A stretch of 64,000 nucleotides of DNA, taken from a virus. Made by a program: the position numbers and the translations under genes. The notes below the pieces were generated by a model, which saw only the letters and a list, made by a program, of their open reading frames with translations, had not been told where the DNA came from and made no database searches. Numbering within the stretch: position 1 is the stretch's first letter; the number at the start of each line of letters is the position of its first letter. The stretch covers positions 1 to 64,000 of the IMG/VR virus record IMGVR_UViG_3300050821_020196. One strand, given 5' to 3'. This document shows positions 52,224-61,640 of the stretch, piece by piece.

Positions 52224-54971
52224 ATGTTCCCTGGACCCCGAGGAAGACAGCTTGGCCTCAAGAAGCTATCTTTCGTCTCGATGGCCGAAATTGATGCCCC
52301 CAAGTTAGTGGAAGACCTTTGGGATCCGTCCGCAGGGCGCAAGGTATGGGGAAGACTGGTTTCCGCAAATCAAGACATGGCGCAAGCGCTGATCGCTTCT
52401 CCCGACCGCGCTAGTGCGATCTTGAACTTTTTGATTTTTTCTCCGATCTCGGTGGAGAAAATCTGCCGGCGGCCAGAGCTATTGGATTGGTTGAGTCACT
52501 CTGACGTGAAAAATCCGAAGGCGACTTCCCGGCCAAGCTGGCAGGGTGACAGGTCGGATCTTTCGTTTCGCGATCTCAGGCTCTGGAAATCTCAGGAAAT
52601 GCTTCGAATCGCTTTTCGGGATATCAGCGGGCTGGCCGGGTTTGCCGAAACGACGCGAGATATCACGGCGGTCGCCGAGCGTTGCGTCTCCGAGGTCTAT
52701 GCGACCTGTTTCGAAAACCTGGCCGGCAAACGAGGCCGGCCGGAGACTGGTTTCTGCATTTTAGCCATGGGCAAATTTGGCGGTACTGAGCTGAACTACA
52801 GCTCGGATATCGATGTTATTTTCTTTTACGGCGACGAAGGAAATGTCAGTTCCCGATTGACCCACCACGAGTTTTTTACGCGTTTGGCCGAGAGCATCAT
52901 TCGGATTTTCTCGGCCACGGCGGATCCTTTGTTTCGGATTGACGTCCGCCTTCGGCCCGAAGGTGGAAACGGACCGCTGGTTCGATCGCTGGCCAGCATG
53001 GAGAATTATTACGCCGGATACGGTGAGACGTGGGAACGGATGGCTTTGATCAAGGCGCGGGGTGTGGCTGGAGACAATGAACTGCTCTACGAGTTCAACC
53101 AACGATTGCAGCCTTTTATTTTTCCACGAATCGTTTCTGCCGATCTGTTGGACGAAATTGCGGCGGTCAAAGTTCGGATCGAAAGAGACGTTGTCGGTCC
53201 TGCGGAGCTCCACCGTAACGTGAAACTAGGATTTGGAGGCATTCGGGAAATTGAGTTTATCTTGCAAACCTTGCAGCTTTTGCACGGAGCTAGAAATGCC
53301 TTCCTGCAGGAGCGAAACAGTCTCAAAACTCTGGTTGCGTTGGAGCAGTTGAATATCCTTCCGCCGAACGAAGTGCGCCTGCTCCGTGACGCTTACATTT
53401 TTCTGCGGTCGGTCGAGCATCGTTTGCAAATCCAAAACGAGCAACAGACGCACACCTTGCCGGCTCGCAGAGAGGCCTGGCTCGGAATTGTCCGTACTCT
53501 TGGGTATGACCAGGCGCCCCCTTTCGCAGAAGCCTTGCAATCGCATACCTCAGCGGTGCGGTCGGTTTTTGACCGGTTGCTGAAAAGTAGCGAAGCGAGA
53601 TCGAAAGAATCATCGCGTGATCTTTCCGGCTTTCGCGATCCCGAACGCGCTGTGCGCGCATTGACGGCGTTGCGCGAAGGACCTTCCGCCGTCCATGTGG
53701 CACCTCGAACTCGGCGTCTCTTTGCAAAGCTTGAGCCGGAATTGCTGGCCTGGTGTGCGCGGGTGGCTGAACCGGATGCCGCGTTGAATCGTTTGGTTCG
53801 TTTTGTCGAGGCCTACGGCACTCGAGGGCTGCTTTTTGAAACGATGCTGGCCAACCCAAAATTGCTGGAGTTGCTGGTACGCCTTTTTGACGCCAGCGCC
53901 ATTTTCAGCGACGTAGTGATCCGGCGCCCCCAGCTGATTGAGGAGATAACGCGTGGCAAGACGCTTGGATTGTCGATTTCCAAAGAGCAGTTTCTGGAGG
54001 ATCTCAGACGCAACGAAGAGAAATTGGCGCCGCTCGTCTGGGTCCGCGTCTATCGAAGCAGCGCGGTGGTCCGAATTCTTCTGCGGGATATCCTCGGAAT
54101 GGCTTCTCAGGAAGAGCTGCAGTTTGAGATGACGAACCTGGCCGAGGCCTGCTTGGTTTATTGTTGCCGGCAACTGGCCAGACCAGACCAGATTTCGGTG
54201 CTCGCCTTGGGAAAATTTGGAGGTCGCGAACTGCTCTATGGAGCCGACCTGGATCTGGTTTTCGTTGGAAATGAGGTCAGCGCCGGTGAGCAATTGATTC
54301 AAGCGATGGGAGCAAAAACGGCGGAAGGCGTCGCCTTTCCGCTGGACGGACGTCTGCGACCAGACGGTGAAAAAGGCGTGCTGGTCACGCCGCTGGCCGC
54401 ATATCGAGAATATTTCGATCAACGGGCGCACTTTTGGGAAGCGCAAGCCCTGACCAGGGCTCGTGCCGTGTACGGACCCGAAGCGTCATCCCTGAATGCA
54501 TCCGTCGGGGAAATCTGGACCCGCTGGAGCAGACAAGCCGATTTGAAATCGGAAGTTCAAAAAATGTATCGAAGGATCGTCAAGGAACGCGCCAAAGGGG
54601 ACGATCTTCAACACTTCAAAACGGGAAAAGGTGGTCTGATTGGAATTGAATTCCTGGTTCAATATCTCCAGATGAAGCATCAGGTGCAGGAGACGAATAC
54701 CCTTCGAGCCGTTGAGAAACTGACGGGTATTCTGGATCCACAAGAAAGTGTGCTCCTGCGTACCACCTACGGTTTTTTGCGCCGCATCGAATCAGTGTTG
54801 CGACGTGTTTCAAATAGCCCGATCTCTCAACTTCCCTCCGGTGCCGACGATCTGCGGGTATTGGCTATCCGGATGGGGTTTGCCAGTCAGGAGGAGTTTC
54901 TGGGCCAGTACGCCGCGCGACGGCGCGAAGTCGAGACAATCATCGAGAATCATTTTCAACCGCTGTCATAA
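52224..54971 (+). CDS. glnE: Glutamine synthetase adenylyltransferase / deadenylase
   Basis: About 915 residues. Two nucleotidyltransferase domains are visible: MGKFGGTELNYSSDIDVIF in the first half and LGKFGGRELLYGADLDLVF in the second, each with a helical GlnD-like region following (LGFGGIREIEFILQTLQL; TGKGGLIGIEFLVQYLQM). The bifunctional enzyme adds AMP to or removes it from glutamine synthetase under PII control. Starts at GTG 52209, ATG 52224 or ATG 52281 are all possible; no Shine-Dalgarno decides. Confidence 0.95.
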   Translation: MFPGPRGRQLGLKKLSFVSMAEIDAPKLVEDLWDPSAGRKVWGRLVSANQDMAQALIASPDRASAILNFLIFSPISVEKICRRPELLDWLSHSDVKNPKATSRPSWQGDRSDLSFRDLRLWKSQEMLRIAFRDISGLAGFAETTRDITAVAERCVSEVYATCFENLAGKRGRPETGFCILAMGKFGGTELNYSSDIDVIFFYGDEGNVSSRLTHHEFFTRLAESIIRIFSATADPLFRIDVRLRPEGGNGPLVRSLASMENYYAGYGETWERMALIKARGVAGDNELLYEFNQRLQPFIFPRIVSADLLDEIAAVKVRIERDVVGPAELHRNVKLGFGGIREIEFILQTLQLLHGARNAFLQERNSLKTLVALEQLNILPPNEVRLLRDAYIFLRSVEHRLQIQNEQQTHTLPARREAWLGIVRTLGYDQAPPFAEALQSHTSAVRSVFDRLLKSSEARSKESSRDLSGFRDPERAVRALTALREGPSAVHVAPRTRRLFAKLEPELLAWCARVAEPDAALNRLVRFVEAYGTRGLLFETMLANPKLLELLVRLFDASAIFSDVVIRRPQLIEEITRGKTLGLSISKEQFLEDLRRNEEKLAPLVWVRVYRSSAVVRILLRDILGMASQEELQFEMTNLAEACLVYCCRQLARPDQISVLALGKFGGRELLYGADLDLVFVGNEVSAGEQLIQAMGAKTAEGVAFPLDGRLRPDGEKGVLVTPLAAYREYFDQRAHFWEAQALTRARAVYGPEASSLNASVGEIWTRWSRQADLKSEVQKMYRRIVKERAKGDDLQHFKTGKGGLIGIEFLVQYLQMKHQVQETNTLRAVEKLTGILDPQESVLLRTTYGFLRRIESVLRRVSNSPISQLPSGADDLRVLAIRMGFASQEEFLGQYAARRREVETIIENHFQPLS

Positions 54972-55087
54972 ACGCGAGAAGCTTCTTGTGTTCGACTCGT
55001 GACTCTTCTGCCTAAACCTGAGAAACCGGTGGAATCTGTGGTTCCAACTTCTTTGACTAAATCCGCTCTGCCTACCATTCTACACTT

Positions 55088-56074
55088 ATGAAATCCCCAG
55101 TGAAAGTTGCTGTGACCGGGGCTGCCGGTCAGATTGGTTATTCGCTCCTGTTTCGCATCGCTTCCGGTTCAATGTTCGGTCCGGATCAACCGGTTGAATT
55201 GAAGTTGATCGAAATTCCGGAAGCCTTGAAAGCTCTTGAGGGCGTCGTGATGGAGTTACAAGACTGTGCGTTTCCATTGATCACGAAACTCTCCCCGACC
55301 TCTGATCTCTCGGAAGGTTTTGGCGGTGTGGACTGGGCTTTGCTGGTCGGAAGCGTGCCTCGTAAGCAGGGGATGGAACGCAAGGATCTCCTGGGGATCA
55401 ACGGGAAAATATTTATTGGTCAAGGGCGCGCCATCGAAAAGAACGCGGCTCCCGACGTCCGTGTCCTGGTGGTTGGAAATCCGTGCAACACCAATTGCCT
55501 GATCGCGATGAACAATGCGAAAGGCGTACCAGCCGACCGCTGGTTTGCCATGACCCGGCTAGATGAAAATCGCGCGAAATCACAGTTGGCGGCCAAGGCT
55601 GGGACCCACGTAACGGCGGTCACGAATCTGGCGATTTGGGGGAACCATTCCGCGACTCAGTACCCGGATTTCTACAACGCGAAGATCAACGGCAAGCCGG
55701 TGCCCTCCGTCATTCCGGACGAGAACTGGTTGCAAAACACCTTTATTCCCGTTGTCCAGCAGCGTGGAGCCGCCATTATCAAGGCAAGAGGCGCTTCTTC
55801 CGCAGCCTCCGCCGCCAATGCCGTGGTTGACACCGTTCATTCTCTGGTAACGCCGACACCCGAGGGTGATTGGCACAGTGTGGGAATCTGTTCAGATGGC
55901 AGCTACGGAGTGGAGGAGGGGATCATCAGCTCTTTCCCGATCCGCACCGCCGGTAACAACGGCCGCGAAGTGGTGCAGAACGTGATGTTGAATAATTTCA
56001 GTCGCCACAAGATCGACGCCACGGTTGGCGAGCTCCTGGAAGAAAAAGCCCTGGTTGCAGAGCTTCTTGGATAG
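55088..56074 (+). CDS. mdh: Malate dehydrogenase
   Basis: A 328-residue NAD-dependent enzyme of the cytosolic-like (type 2) group. NAD-binding loop [11 protein letters not shown] at residues 9-19; Arg92 and Arg98 in [11 protein letters not shown] bind the carboxylates; NPCN at 131-134; Asp159 in RLDEN and His187 in [12 protein letters not shown] form the catalytic pair. It interconverts malate and oxaloacetate in the TCA cycle. Length is usual for the group. Confidence 0.97.
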   Translation: MKSPVKVAVTGAAGQIGYSLLFRIASGSMFGPDQPVELKLIEIPEALKALEGVVMELQDCAFPLITKLSPTSDLSEGFGGVDWALLVGSVPRKQGMERKDLLGINGKIFIGQGRAIEKNAAPDVRVLVVGNPCNTNCLIAMNNAKGVPADRWFAMTRLDENRAKSQLAAKAGTHVTAVTNLAIWGNHSATQYPDFYNAKINGKPVPSVIPDENWLQNTFIPVVQQRGAAIIKARGASSAASAANAVVDTVHSLVTPTPEGDWHSVGICSDGSYGVEEGIISSFPIRTAGNNGREVVQNVMLNNFSRHKIDATVGELLEEKALVAELLG

Positions 56075-56351
56075 CCTCGAGATCGTGATTGTGCTCGTGC
56101 TGTTATCAGGCTTGATCGAGGCCGGTCGGAGGCGCCGCTAAAGGAAGCAATCGAGCACGCACGACTGACAAGGGAGAATTAACGTTCCTCCGCAACACAC
56201 CTTCGGGTGAAGGACAACCAGAAACGGAGACCCCTGATTTCCCCTTTCTGCGAGGAAGCCGACGGCATCATCCCACTGAAAACTGGCAACTGACACTGAC
56301 AACTTTGATTGACTCCTCCCGAACTCGTAATATCTTCCGCTCTCTCGAAAC

Positions 56352-56424
56352 GCACCGCTAGCTCAATTGGCAGAGCAAGTGACTCTTAATCACTGGGTTG
56401 TTGGTTCGATTCCAACGCGGTGCA
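56352..56424 (+). tRNA. tRNA-Lys (CUU), likely attachment site of prophage 2
   Basis: Acceptor GCACCGC/GCGGTGC, D-arm GCTC/GAGC, anticodon stem AGTGA/TCACT with loop CTCTTAA (anticodon CTT), T-arm GTTGG/CCAAC with loop TTCGATT. Discriminator A. Phage-type genes begin 114 bases after its 3' end, matching the usual integration position. Confidence 0.96.
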
Positions 56425-56537
56425 GTTCGGCCTCCAGAGCCGATTCGCGGTCTATCAAGACCGCTGACTGATCATCCAATCAAGGGCATTCAGTGCCCCT
56501 TTAGTGCCTCAACATTGAGCGTCAAGGGGGAGGCACC

Positions 56538-57251
56538 ATGAAGCCGATCCCCACGCTATCCGAACTGGAAAGCGCAGTCGAGCGACACAATCTGTCGTTT
56601 GTCGAAGCTGGCGAGGCCTTGGCCGAGATCCGAGCTTTCCGCTTTACCGAAATGGAAGGGTCGGAGGCCGAGGAACGGTTTGAGCAGGTGACCAGTTTTA
56701 GCAGCTTCCGCAACTATTGCCTGGCCAAGTGGGGTCTACCCTTCCAGCGAGTCAGGCAGTTGATCAACGCAGCGGAAGTCTTCCGCCTTCTGGAAGCCAA
56801 GAGGTCAACGCCCGTTGACCCCCTCCCCAAGACCGAGTTCACCATTCGACCGTTGACCGCTTTACGAATGCCAAGCGGCGAATTCGATGCCGAAGGTGCG
56901 CATGCCGTCTGGAACAAGGTGGTGGCCATCTTTCTCGGTAACCCCAGCGCCAAGCAAGTCGGCTTGGCCGTTCAAGCTTACAAGGCAGGTCGGCTGGACG
57001 GCCTCAAGGAGGAGCCAGCGGAGCCCGAGCTAAAACAGGAACCCGCTCCAACACCCGAGATAGAGGAGCCCGAGCAGGAGGAGGAGCCGGAACCCGAATC
57101 CGAATATACGGAGGCGCAGACCAAATTACGCGAGACGCTAGCTAGCACCTTAGCTAAGGTAGTTGCTAGAATACAAAAATCTGGGGAGCTAACTGACGCG
57201 CAGATCCGCAGGGTAGTGCGAGATGTTCTGGAGGAGATGGGAGCCGGCTAA
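56538..57251 (+). CDS. Hypothetical phage early protein with acidic region
   Basis: A 237-residue protein with a strong Shine-Dalgarno (GGGGGAGG). The N-terminal 100 residues are helical (LSELESAVERHNLSFVEAGEALAEI, SFSSFRNYCLAKWGLPFQRVRQLI), in the style of DUF3102/ParB-like DNA-binding helices. Residues 158-195 are Glu/Pro-rich and disordered; the C-terminus is a basic-acidic helix. It could be a DNA-binding partition or early control protein. Function not established. Confidence 0.7.
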   Translation: MKPIPTLSELESAVERHNLSFVEAGEALAEIRAFRFTEMEGSEAEERFEQVTSFSSFRNYCLAKWGLPFQRVRQLINAAEVFRLLEAKRSTPVDPLPKTEFTIRPLTALRMPSGEFDAEGAHAVWNKVVAIFLGNPSAKQVGLAVQAYKAGRLDGLKEEPAEPELKQEPAPTPEIEEPEQEEEPEPESEYTEAQTKLRETLASTLAKVVARIQKSGELTDAQIRRVVRDVLEEMGAG

Positions 57252-57315
57252 CATAGGTTAGGCGGTCACACAACGCGAGCGCTGAGAGGAGGGGAAGGAG
57301 ATCTCCTTGGGCGCA

Positions 57316-57344
57316 TTGACAACAGACTCAGACTATGTTATAGT
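57316..57344 (+). promoter_or_regulatory. Sigma-70-type promoter, likely leaderless
   Basis: TTGACA (57316-57321), 17-base spacer, TATAGT (57339-57344). The ATG of the HTH gene begins at 57350, so the predicted transcription start falls at or beside the start codon and the mRNA should have no leader. Confidence 0.75.
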
Positions 57345-57349
57345 ATTAG

Positions 57350-57577
57350 ATGGACCAACGATACCTAGACACTAGCGATTGGCCGAAACAGGCTAATCTG
57401 ACCGACTGGGCTCGCCTCTTAGGGCTCTCCAAGAATACAATGTATAAATATGTGGGCAACGGGAAGCTGCACACTAGCAAGCAGTTTAATGGCATTCGCC
57501 TGGCCACCCGCGAGGCGATTATGGCCTGCTGGAACATCAAGCATCGGGAGGTTAAGTCAGCGGAGGCGCGGCGGTGA
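57350..57577 (+). CDS. Excisionase-like helix-turn-helix protein
   Basis: A 75-residue protein. Residues 17-62 form a MerR/AlpA-type HTH (TDWARLLGLSKNTMYKYVGNGKL then IRLATREAIMACW), as in phage excisionases and small transcription regulators. It probably controls excision or early genes. The promoter upstream would give a leaderless transcript. Confidence 0.75.
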   Translation: MDQRYLDTSDWPKQANLTDWARLLGLSKNTMYKYVGNGKLHTSKQFNGIRLATREAIMACWNIKHREVKSAEARR

Positions 57578-57663
57578 AGACTCCCAAGGGGAAACTACAA
57601 GCAGCGCCCGTTCCCAGCAAGAATAAGCCTATTAGGGCAAAGAAGCGCGGGAGGCGAAAATGA
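57574..57663 (+). CDS. Possible very small basic protein
   Basis: A 29-residue lysine/arginine-rich sequence from GTG, overlapping both neighbours by 4 bases (GTGA with the previous stop, ATGA with the next start). The overlaps suggest it is real and coupled, but the sequence is too short to be sure. Confidence 0.35.
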   Translation: MKTPKGKLQAAPVPSKNKPIRAKKRGRRK

Positions 57664-57845
57664 AGGCCAAGCCCAGCGTTAATACCGTAATCCACAGGCT
57701 GGTTAGGGACCTAGGGCGCATTCCGGAGGAGGCTTGCGAGGGCCAGGCCTACTTTTACATCGAATGGGAGCAAGTCAGACATAGCCTACGCGAGAGGCTC
57801 CGAGAGCGTCTCGTGGAAGTATGGTGCTCGGATTCAGAGGATTAG
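57660..57845 (+). CDS. Small hypothetical protein
   Basis: A 61-residue helical protein beginning MKAKPSVNTVIHRLVRDLGRI, with many Arg and Glu in the second half. No family recognised. It lies in a row of overlapping small early genes. Confidence 0.5.
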   Translation: MKAKPSVNTVIHRLVRDLGRIPEEACEGQAYFYIEWEQVRHSLRERLRERLVEVWCSDSED

Positions 57846-57847
57846 CT

Positions 57848-58346
57848 ATGAATGAAAAGTGGCTACCGGTCGTAGGCTATGAAGAACTATACCTAGTTAG
57901 TAACTTAGGGAGGGTTATGAGAATAGCCAGCGACACGAGCAGGACTAAAAGGCCTATCGCTAGGCTCAAAACAAGGCAGGCTGCTGAAACCGACTCTCCA
58001 TCGGAGATACCTAGTAGTGACTCTATTTAAAGAGACCAAAAGGAGGCAGCGTTTTATTCACCACATAGTAGGAGACGCATTTATCGGTCCAAGGCCTGCG
58101 GGTTGCCTACTGCATCACAGAGATGAGGATAGAATGAATAACAATGTGGGAAACCTTAAATACCTAACACCAGCAAAGCACAGTCTGCTTCACAACGCAA
58201 TAATCTCACAGGAGGAAGTGACAGAAATCAGGACACTAGCAGCGGAAGGCGTGCGACAGTGTGACCTAGCCAAGTATTTTGGGATTAGCGGCGGACACAT
58301 TCACAGTATCGTCAGAAATAAACGGCGACGGGGAGGACGAGGATGA
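57848..58346 (+). pseudogene. NUMOD4-HNH homing endonuclease, frameshifted
   Basis: The first frame has the NUMOD4 motif (WLPVVGYEELYLVSNLGRVMRI); the second has the HNH core: FIHHIVGDAFIGPRPAGCLLHH and DEDRMNNNVGNLKYLTPAKH, ending with a small HTH (CDLAKYFGISGGHIHSIVRN). Removing one A from the A4 run at 57968-57971 joins the frames as RLKQGRLLKPTLHRRYLVV, exactly what the family predicts. Either the gene is broken or one extra base was called. Without repair, the domains would be separate products. Confidence 0.75.
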
Positions 58347-58450
58347 GAAACTATGACCGGTTCCCTTATCATTACTGGCTAATAGCTATAATAGCCTATG
58401 CCCTGGCATTAACGGCAGTTATAATCAGCCTAACCAAGGCGAAACTATGA
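58343..58450 (+). CDS. Tiny membrane protein
   Basis: A 35-residue protein, MRNYDRFPYHYWLIAIIAYA and on, with one hydrophobic span. It overlaps the preceding stop and, by ATGA, the primase start at 58447, so translation is coupled to both. Function unknown. Confidence 0.55.
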   Translation: MRNYDRFPYHYWLIAIIAYALALTAVIISLTKAKL

Positions 58451-59427
58451 GCAGGATTAGTAGGGCGTTTGATGAGCCGCTAGAAAAGCCCCCCTATTGG
58501 CCGATTAGGGACTATTGCGAGGCCGTATTAGGGAGGCGATTCGGCGGTTGGGGCAGAGTCTTCGCTCATTGCCCCTTCACTTCGCCGGTGGACGAGGGAG
58601 GAGGCAAAGCCTTTGTGATAGACGAGGCCTTCAACAACGCCACTTGCTTCGGACAGTGTGACAGGAAGACTTGGACCCCTTTTGACCTACATCGGGAGGT
58701 GTTTCAGTTCCCGAACTGGAAAGCCGCACTAGCGGACTTTAAGGCGCGGCTGGGGCATAATGTAGCCACAAATCCCTCTCCCCTGCCTGAACTAACTAGG
58801 AGGCCTCCTCCGGAGAGCAAAGCCGACAGGGGACTAATAGCGAAGAAATTGGCGGAGCAGGCAAACATAACAGCGGTCAAGATAAGGAACATCGGGGAGG
58901 ACGGAAGAGCAGAGAGAGAATTAGTGGCATTATGGGGAGAGGCGCGATTGGCGATCGCCCAGAGTTACCAGAGCGTGTTTGTCGGTGAAACCGCCAAACG
59001 GTGGCTGAGAAATGAGCGATTAGCGAGGCGAGTTCAATTCCTCTGCTGCTGGTCGATTAAGGAGGGGCATAACTGGGTGACCAATCGGACGGTGGAGGAG
59101 CCGATTATGCTAGACATAGAGTTTGACGACGAACCGGAGCCGGACAACCAGTTGCGACTAATCTGGGCGCTACGGAAGAGTTGGAGGATGTGGAAGATAC
59201 CGCTATTTAGCATCTGCTGGTCGGCTGGTAAGAGTTACCACGCGCTCTTTTATGTTAGAGGTTGTAGCGACAGTGACTTGGAGTTGTTAAGGGGAGGAGC
59301 GGCTAGGTTAGGAGCCTGCGAGGCCTCTATGAGGCCTCACCAATGGGTTAGGTTTCCGGGGGGCTGGCGACCGGGGAAGGGTAGGCAATCAGTGTTATAC
59401 TTGAAGGGGGACTTGCTAGGAGGCTGA
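58447..59427 (+). CDS. Primase with CHC2-like zinc finger and AEP-like domain
   Basis: A 326-residue protein. Residues 38-82 form a CHC2-type zinc finger: His41, Cys42, Cys67 and Cys71 in FAHCPFTSP and NATCFGQCDRK. The C-terminal half resembles archaeo-eukaryotic primases: LDIEFDD (Asp223, Glu225, Asp227) as metal motif and SAGKSYHALFYV (Ser263, His265) as the sxH-type motif, then MRPHQWVRFPGGWRPGKG. It makes primers for phage replication, working with the RepA-like ATPase that follows. Confidence 0.75.
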   Translation: MSRISRAFDEPLEKPPYWPIRDYCEAVLGRRFGGWGRVFAHCPFTSPVDEGGGKAFVIDEAFNNATCFGQCDRKTWTPFDLHREVFQFPNWKAALADFKARLGHNVATNPSPLPELTRRPPPESKADRGLIAKKLAEQANITAVKIRNIGEDGRAERELVALWGEARLAIAQSYQSVFVGETAKRWLRNERLARRVQFLCCWSIKEGHNWVTNRTVEEPIMLDIEFDDEPEPDNQLRLIWALRKSWRMWKIPLFSICWSAGKSYHALFYVRGCSDSDLELLRGGAARLGACEASMRPHQWVRFPGGWRPGKGRQSVLYLKGDLLGG

Positions 59428-59505
59428 GAGTGTGTTAGATTAGCTGCGGCTATGACAGGCAACGACCAACTAACGAAAGGAACTAGTAAACGATGAAGGA
59501 GAACT

Positions 59506-60729
59506 ATGAAAGATGGAAAAAGTGGAGCGCCGGGGGCTATACCCGACGCCCACGACAATGAAGGCAACTATGACGGCCCCAATGTACCATACAAAAAAGC
59601 GTCTGTCAAGTTAGGCCGAAGGGAGGCCTCCTCAGGGGGTCTTAACAGCCACTCGGACTCGTTCCGAGTAGTAGGGGAAGTGTTAGCAAGCGAGAAGCAA
59701 CTAGCGGAACAGTTTCGCCAGGAATTCGGCGCTAGGCACCCGAGCGAGATGGAGGACGAGATGCCTGAGCAGGCTCTGGAAGGCTTGCTCTACCGGCAGC
59801 AAGTAATGATGATTAGCGGGGGAGCCAAGCGTTATAAGTCCTGGGTGCTGGCTCAACTAATTGTGTGCGTGGCGACAGGGGCAGACTTCCTAGGCTTCCC
59901 GGTAAATAAAGGCAAAGCGCTATACATTAATCTTGAACTGTTTGAAGCTGAAGCGAAGAACCGGCTGAGGCTAATTAGCAAGGCGATGGGTTTCGCTAAG
60001 ATACCGGAAAATAACATCGATGTGGTTAGTTTCAAGGGTAAGAAACTAACAACCGCCAAGTTGATGAAATACGCAGAGGGAATGCGAGCCGCTGGCTATG
60101 TGCTAGTCGTGGTTGACCCCATCTATAAACCTTACATAGGAAGGGATGAGAACTCCATAGAGGGCGTGTCGGGTATCTTACACGAGTTTGAAGTGCTAGC
60201 GATGGCTATCAACGCATCGGCTGTCTTTGCTCATCACTTCTCCAAGGGGCCACAAGCCTATAAGGAAGCGATGGACCGAGCGTCAGGGAGTGGCGGGTTC
60301 AGCCGTAGTCCTGACACACTGCTAGCACTAACCAAGAACGAGGCGGAGAAGGGAATAACCGTGGAAATAGACTTACGCAGTTTCCCGCCGATTAAGCCAT
60401 TCGGCATCAGGCATAGGTTCCCTATCTTTGAGCGGGACGACACCATAGACCCTGCGAAGGTAGTGGACCGGGAGAAGAAGCCACGAAAGCACCCTGACGA
60501 GTTAATGTTGATACCGCTGAGGGTAAAGCCGGAAGGCCTACGCTATACCGAGTGGTTTAAGGCTATCAACGGCGGGAAGAAAGTCATCTCCGATTCACAG
60601 TTTGAGCGTCGAGTGAAAGAATTGAAGCAAGAGAAGAAAGTCGTCGTTGGGATTAACAAGTGTTACAAAGAGGCGGAGGCGGTGGAAGTCGCACAGTTTG
60701 TTGAGGGTCTTGGGGGTGACCAGTCGTGA
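59506..60729 (+). CDS. RepA-like replicative ATPase / helicase
   Basis: A 407-residue protein. Walker A GGAKRYKS at residues 105-112; LYINLELF near 140; Walker B VLVVVDPIYKP with Asp204; and AHHFSKG near 243, the pattern of AAA_25/RepA hexameric helicases. A C-terminal winged-helix-like part is likely. Shine-Dalgarno AAGGAG four bases before the start. Just downstream is a cluster of CACCCCCAG repeats, so it may act at the origin there. Confidence 0.85.
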   Translation: MKDGKSGAPGAIPDAHDNEGNYDGPNVPYKKASVKLGRREASSGGLNSHSDSFRVVGEVLASEKQLAEQFRQEFGARHPSEMEDEMPEQALEGLLYRQQVMMISGGAKRYKSWVLAQLIVCVATGADFLGFPVNKGKALYINLELFEAEAKNRLRLISKAMGFAKIPENNIDVVSFKGKKLTTAKLMKYAEGMRAAGYVLVVVDPIYKPYIGRDENSIEGVSGILHEFEVLAMAINASAVFAHHFSKGPQAYKEAMDRASGSGGFSRSPDTLLALTKNEAEKGITVEIDLRSFPPIKPFGIRHRFPIFERDDTIDPAKVVDREKKPRKHPDELMLIPLRVKPEGLRYTEWFKAINGGKKVISDSQFERRVKELKQEKKVVVGINKCYKEAEAVEVAQFVEGLGGDQS

Positions 60730-60766
60730 TACGTATTATTAAGAAAGCGAAATACGTGGCACGATT

Positions 60767-60875
60767 CACCCCCAGCACCCCCAGCACCCCCAGAGAACCC
60801 CCAGGGGGTCCACTAAGTAAACTAAGCGCTGCTGGGGTGGGGGGTGAAACTTCCGTTCACCCCCAGCACCCCCAA
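60767..60875 (+). repeat. Cluster of 9-bp CACCCCCAG repeats, candidate origin iterons
   Basis: Three perfect tandem copies (60767-60775, 60776-60784, 60785-60793), a near copy (AACCCCCAG, 60796-60804), another perfect copy (60858-60866) and a near copy CACCCCCAA (60867-60875). A partly inverted G-rich segment lies between (60832-60846). It sits between the RepA gene stop and the next likely start. The two arrays would be read in different frames if translated, which argues for DNA function. The complementary strand is rich in G-runs able to form quadruplexes. Confidence 0.6.
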
Positions 60876-60920
60876 CGCCTTAGAGGGGGTGGTGGTAAAG
60901 AGGGTAGACGGAGACAGTTT

Positions 60921-61334
60921 ATGATAAAGAAAAGCAGAAGACAACAAGCAACGGTTCCCGACAACTGCCACATCTGGGGCAATGACGAGGAGGAAGCCGC
61001 ACGGCCAGTGGAGAAGCAACTAGACCCCAAGGTGAGGGAGGCACTAGGGGTAATGGCGGATAAGGTAAGGGGTAGGGCCAGGGAGCGAACCGATGAGTTA
61101 AAGGAGGAACTGGCAGGGATAATAGGGGTATTTATGGAAGATTACCCTAATTGCAGCCGACACGATTACTTGCGGGGACTGGGGACCAGTTGGGACGGAC
61201 TGCTGAGTAAACTGTGTGAGGCTCTTTATCAGCACATCGGTGATGTTGATGTGGAGCGCTCAGCCAGAAACCTAAGCGATAAGATACTGGCCTTGGAGAA
61301 GCCGGTGCGCATCAAGCGTCAAGGGAGAGATTAG
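60921..61334 (+). CDS. Hypothetical protein after the origin repeats
   Basis: A 137-residue charged protein beginning MIKKSRRQQATVPDNCHIWG, with a long helix (about residues 35-75) and a second helical half. No family recognised. A longer reading from 60726 would add a low-complexity N-terminus translated from the repeats and is judged less likely. Confidence 0.55.
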   Translation: MIKKSRRQQATVPDNCHIWGNDEEEAARPVEKQLDPKVREALGVMADKVRGRARERTDELKEELAGIIGVFMEDYPNCSRHDYLRGLGTSWDGLLSKLCEALYQHIGDVDVERSARNLSDKILALEKPVRIKRQGRD

Positions 61335-61476
61335 TGGCGTGGCGCAAACTGCGGGGGAGACAGGAAGGACCCGAGCAGCGACTTGCGGGAATAAAGGGTC
61401 CTGCCCCGCATTGGGCTACGAATCACGCTGCGACGCGGCCACTGCTCTGGCCTATTCCGTAACCAAAAAGCGAATT

Positions 61477-61605
61477 ATGAAGAAACGAGATAAGAGGAAG
61501 CGGGAGCACGGCACGCACCCAGAGACGGCTCGCCGTCGAAAGGCCAGAAGCGAGAGGTGGAGGAAGGCTCTGGCCCCTGAGCCTGAAAGAGAGGACAAGC
61601 CATAA
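61477..61605 (+). CDS. Very small basic protein
   Basis: A 42-residue sequence starting MKKRDKRKREHGTHPETARRRKARS, extremely basic. It may be a nucleic-acid-binding peptide. The longer in-frame alternative from 61339 has a poor N-terminus. The stretch 61335-61476 shows no other clear gene. Confidence 0.4.
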   Translation: MKKRDKRKREHGTHPETARRRKARSERWRKALAPEPEREDKP

Positions 61606-61640
61606 AACTATTAATGTAGCACCGGTCTAACATAAATATT

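Noticed and set aside
60726-60920. N-terminal Thr-Pro-Ser and His-Pro-Gln repeats as a protein feature
   Set aside because: The two DNA repeat arrays fall in different reading frames, so the conserved unit is DNA and not peptide.
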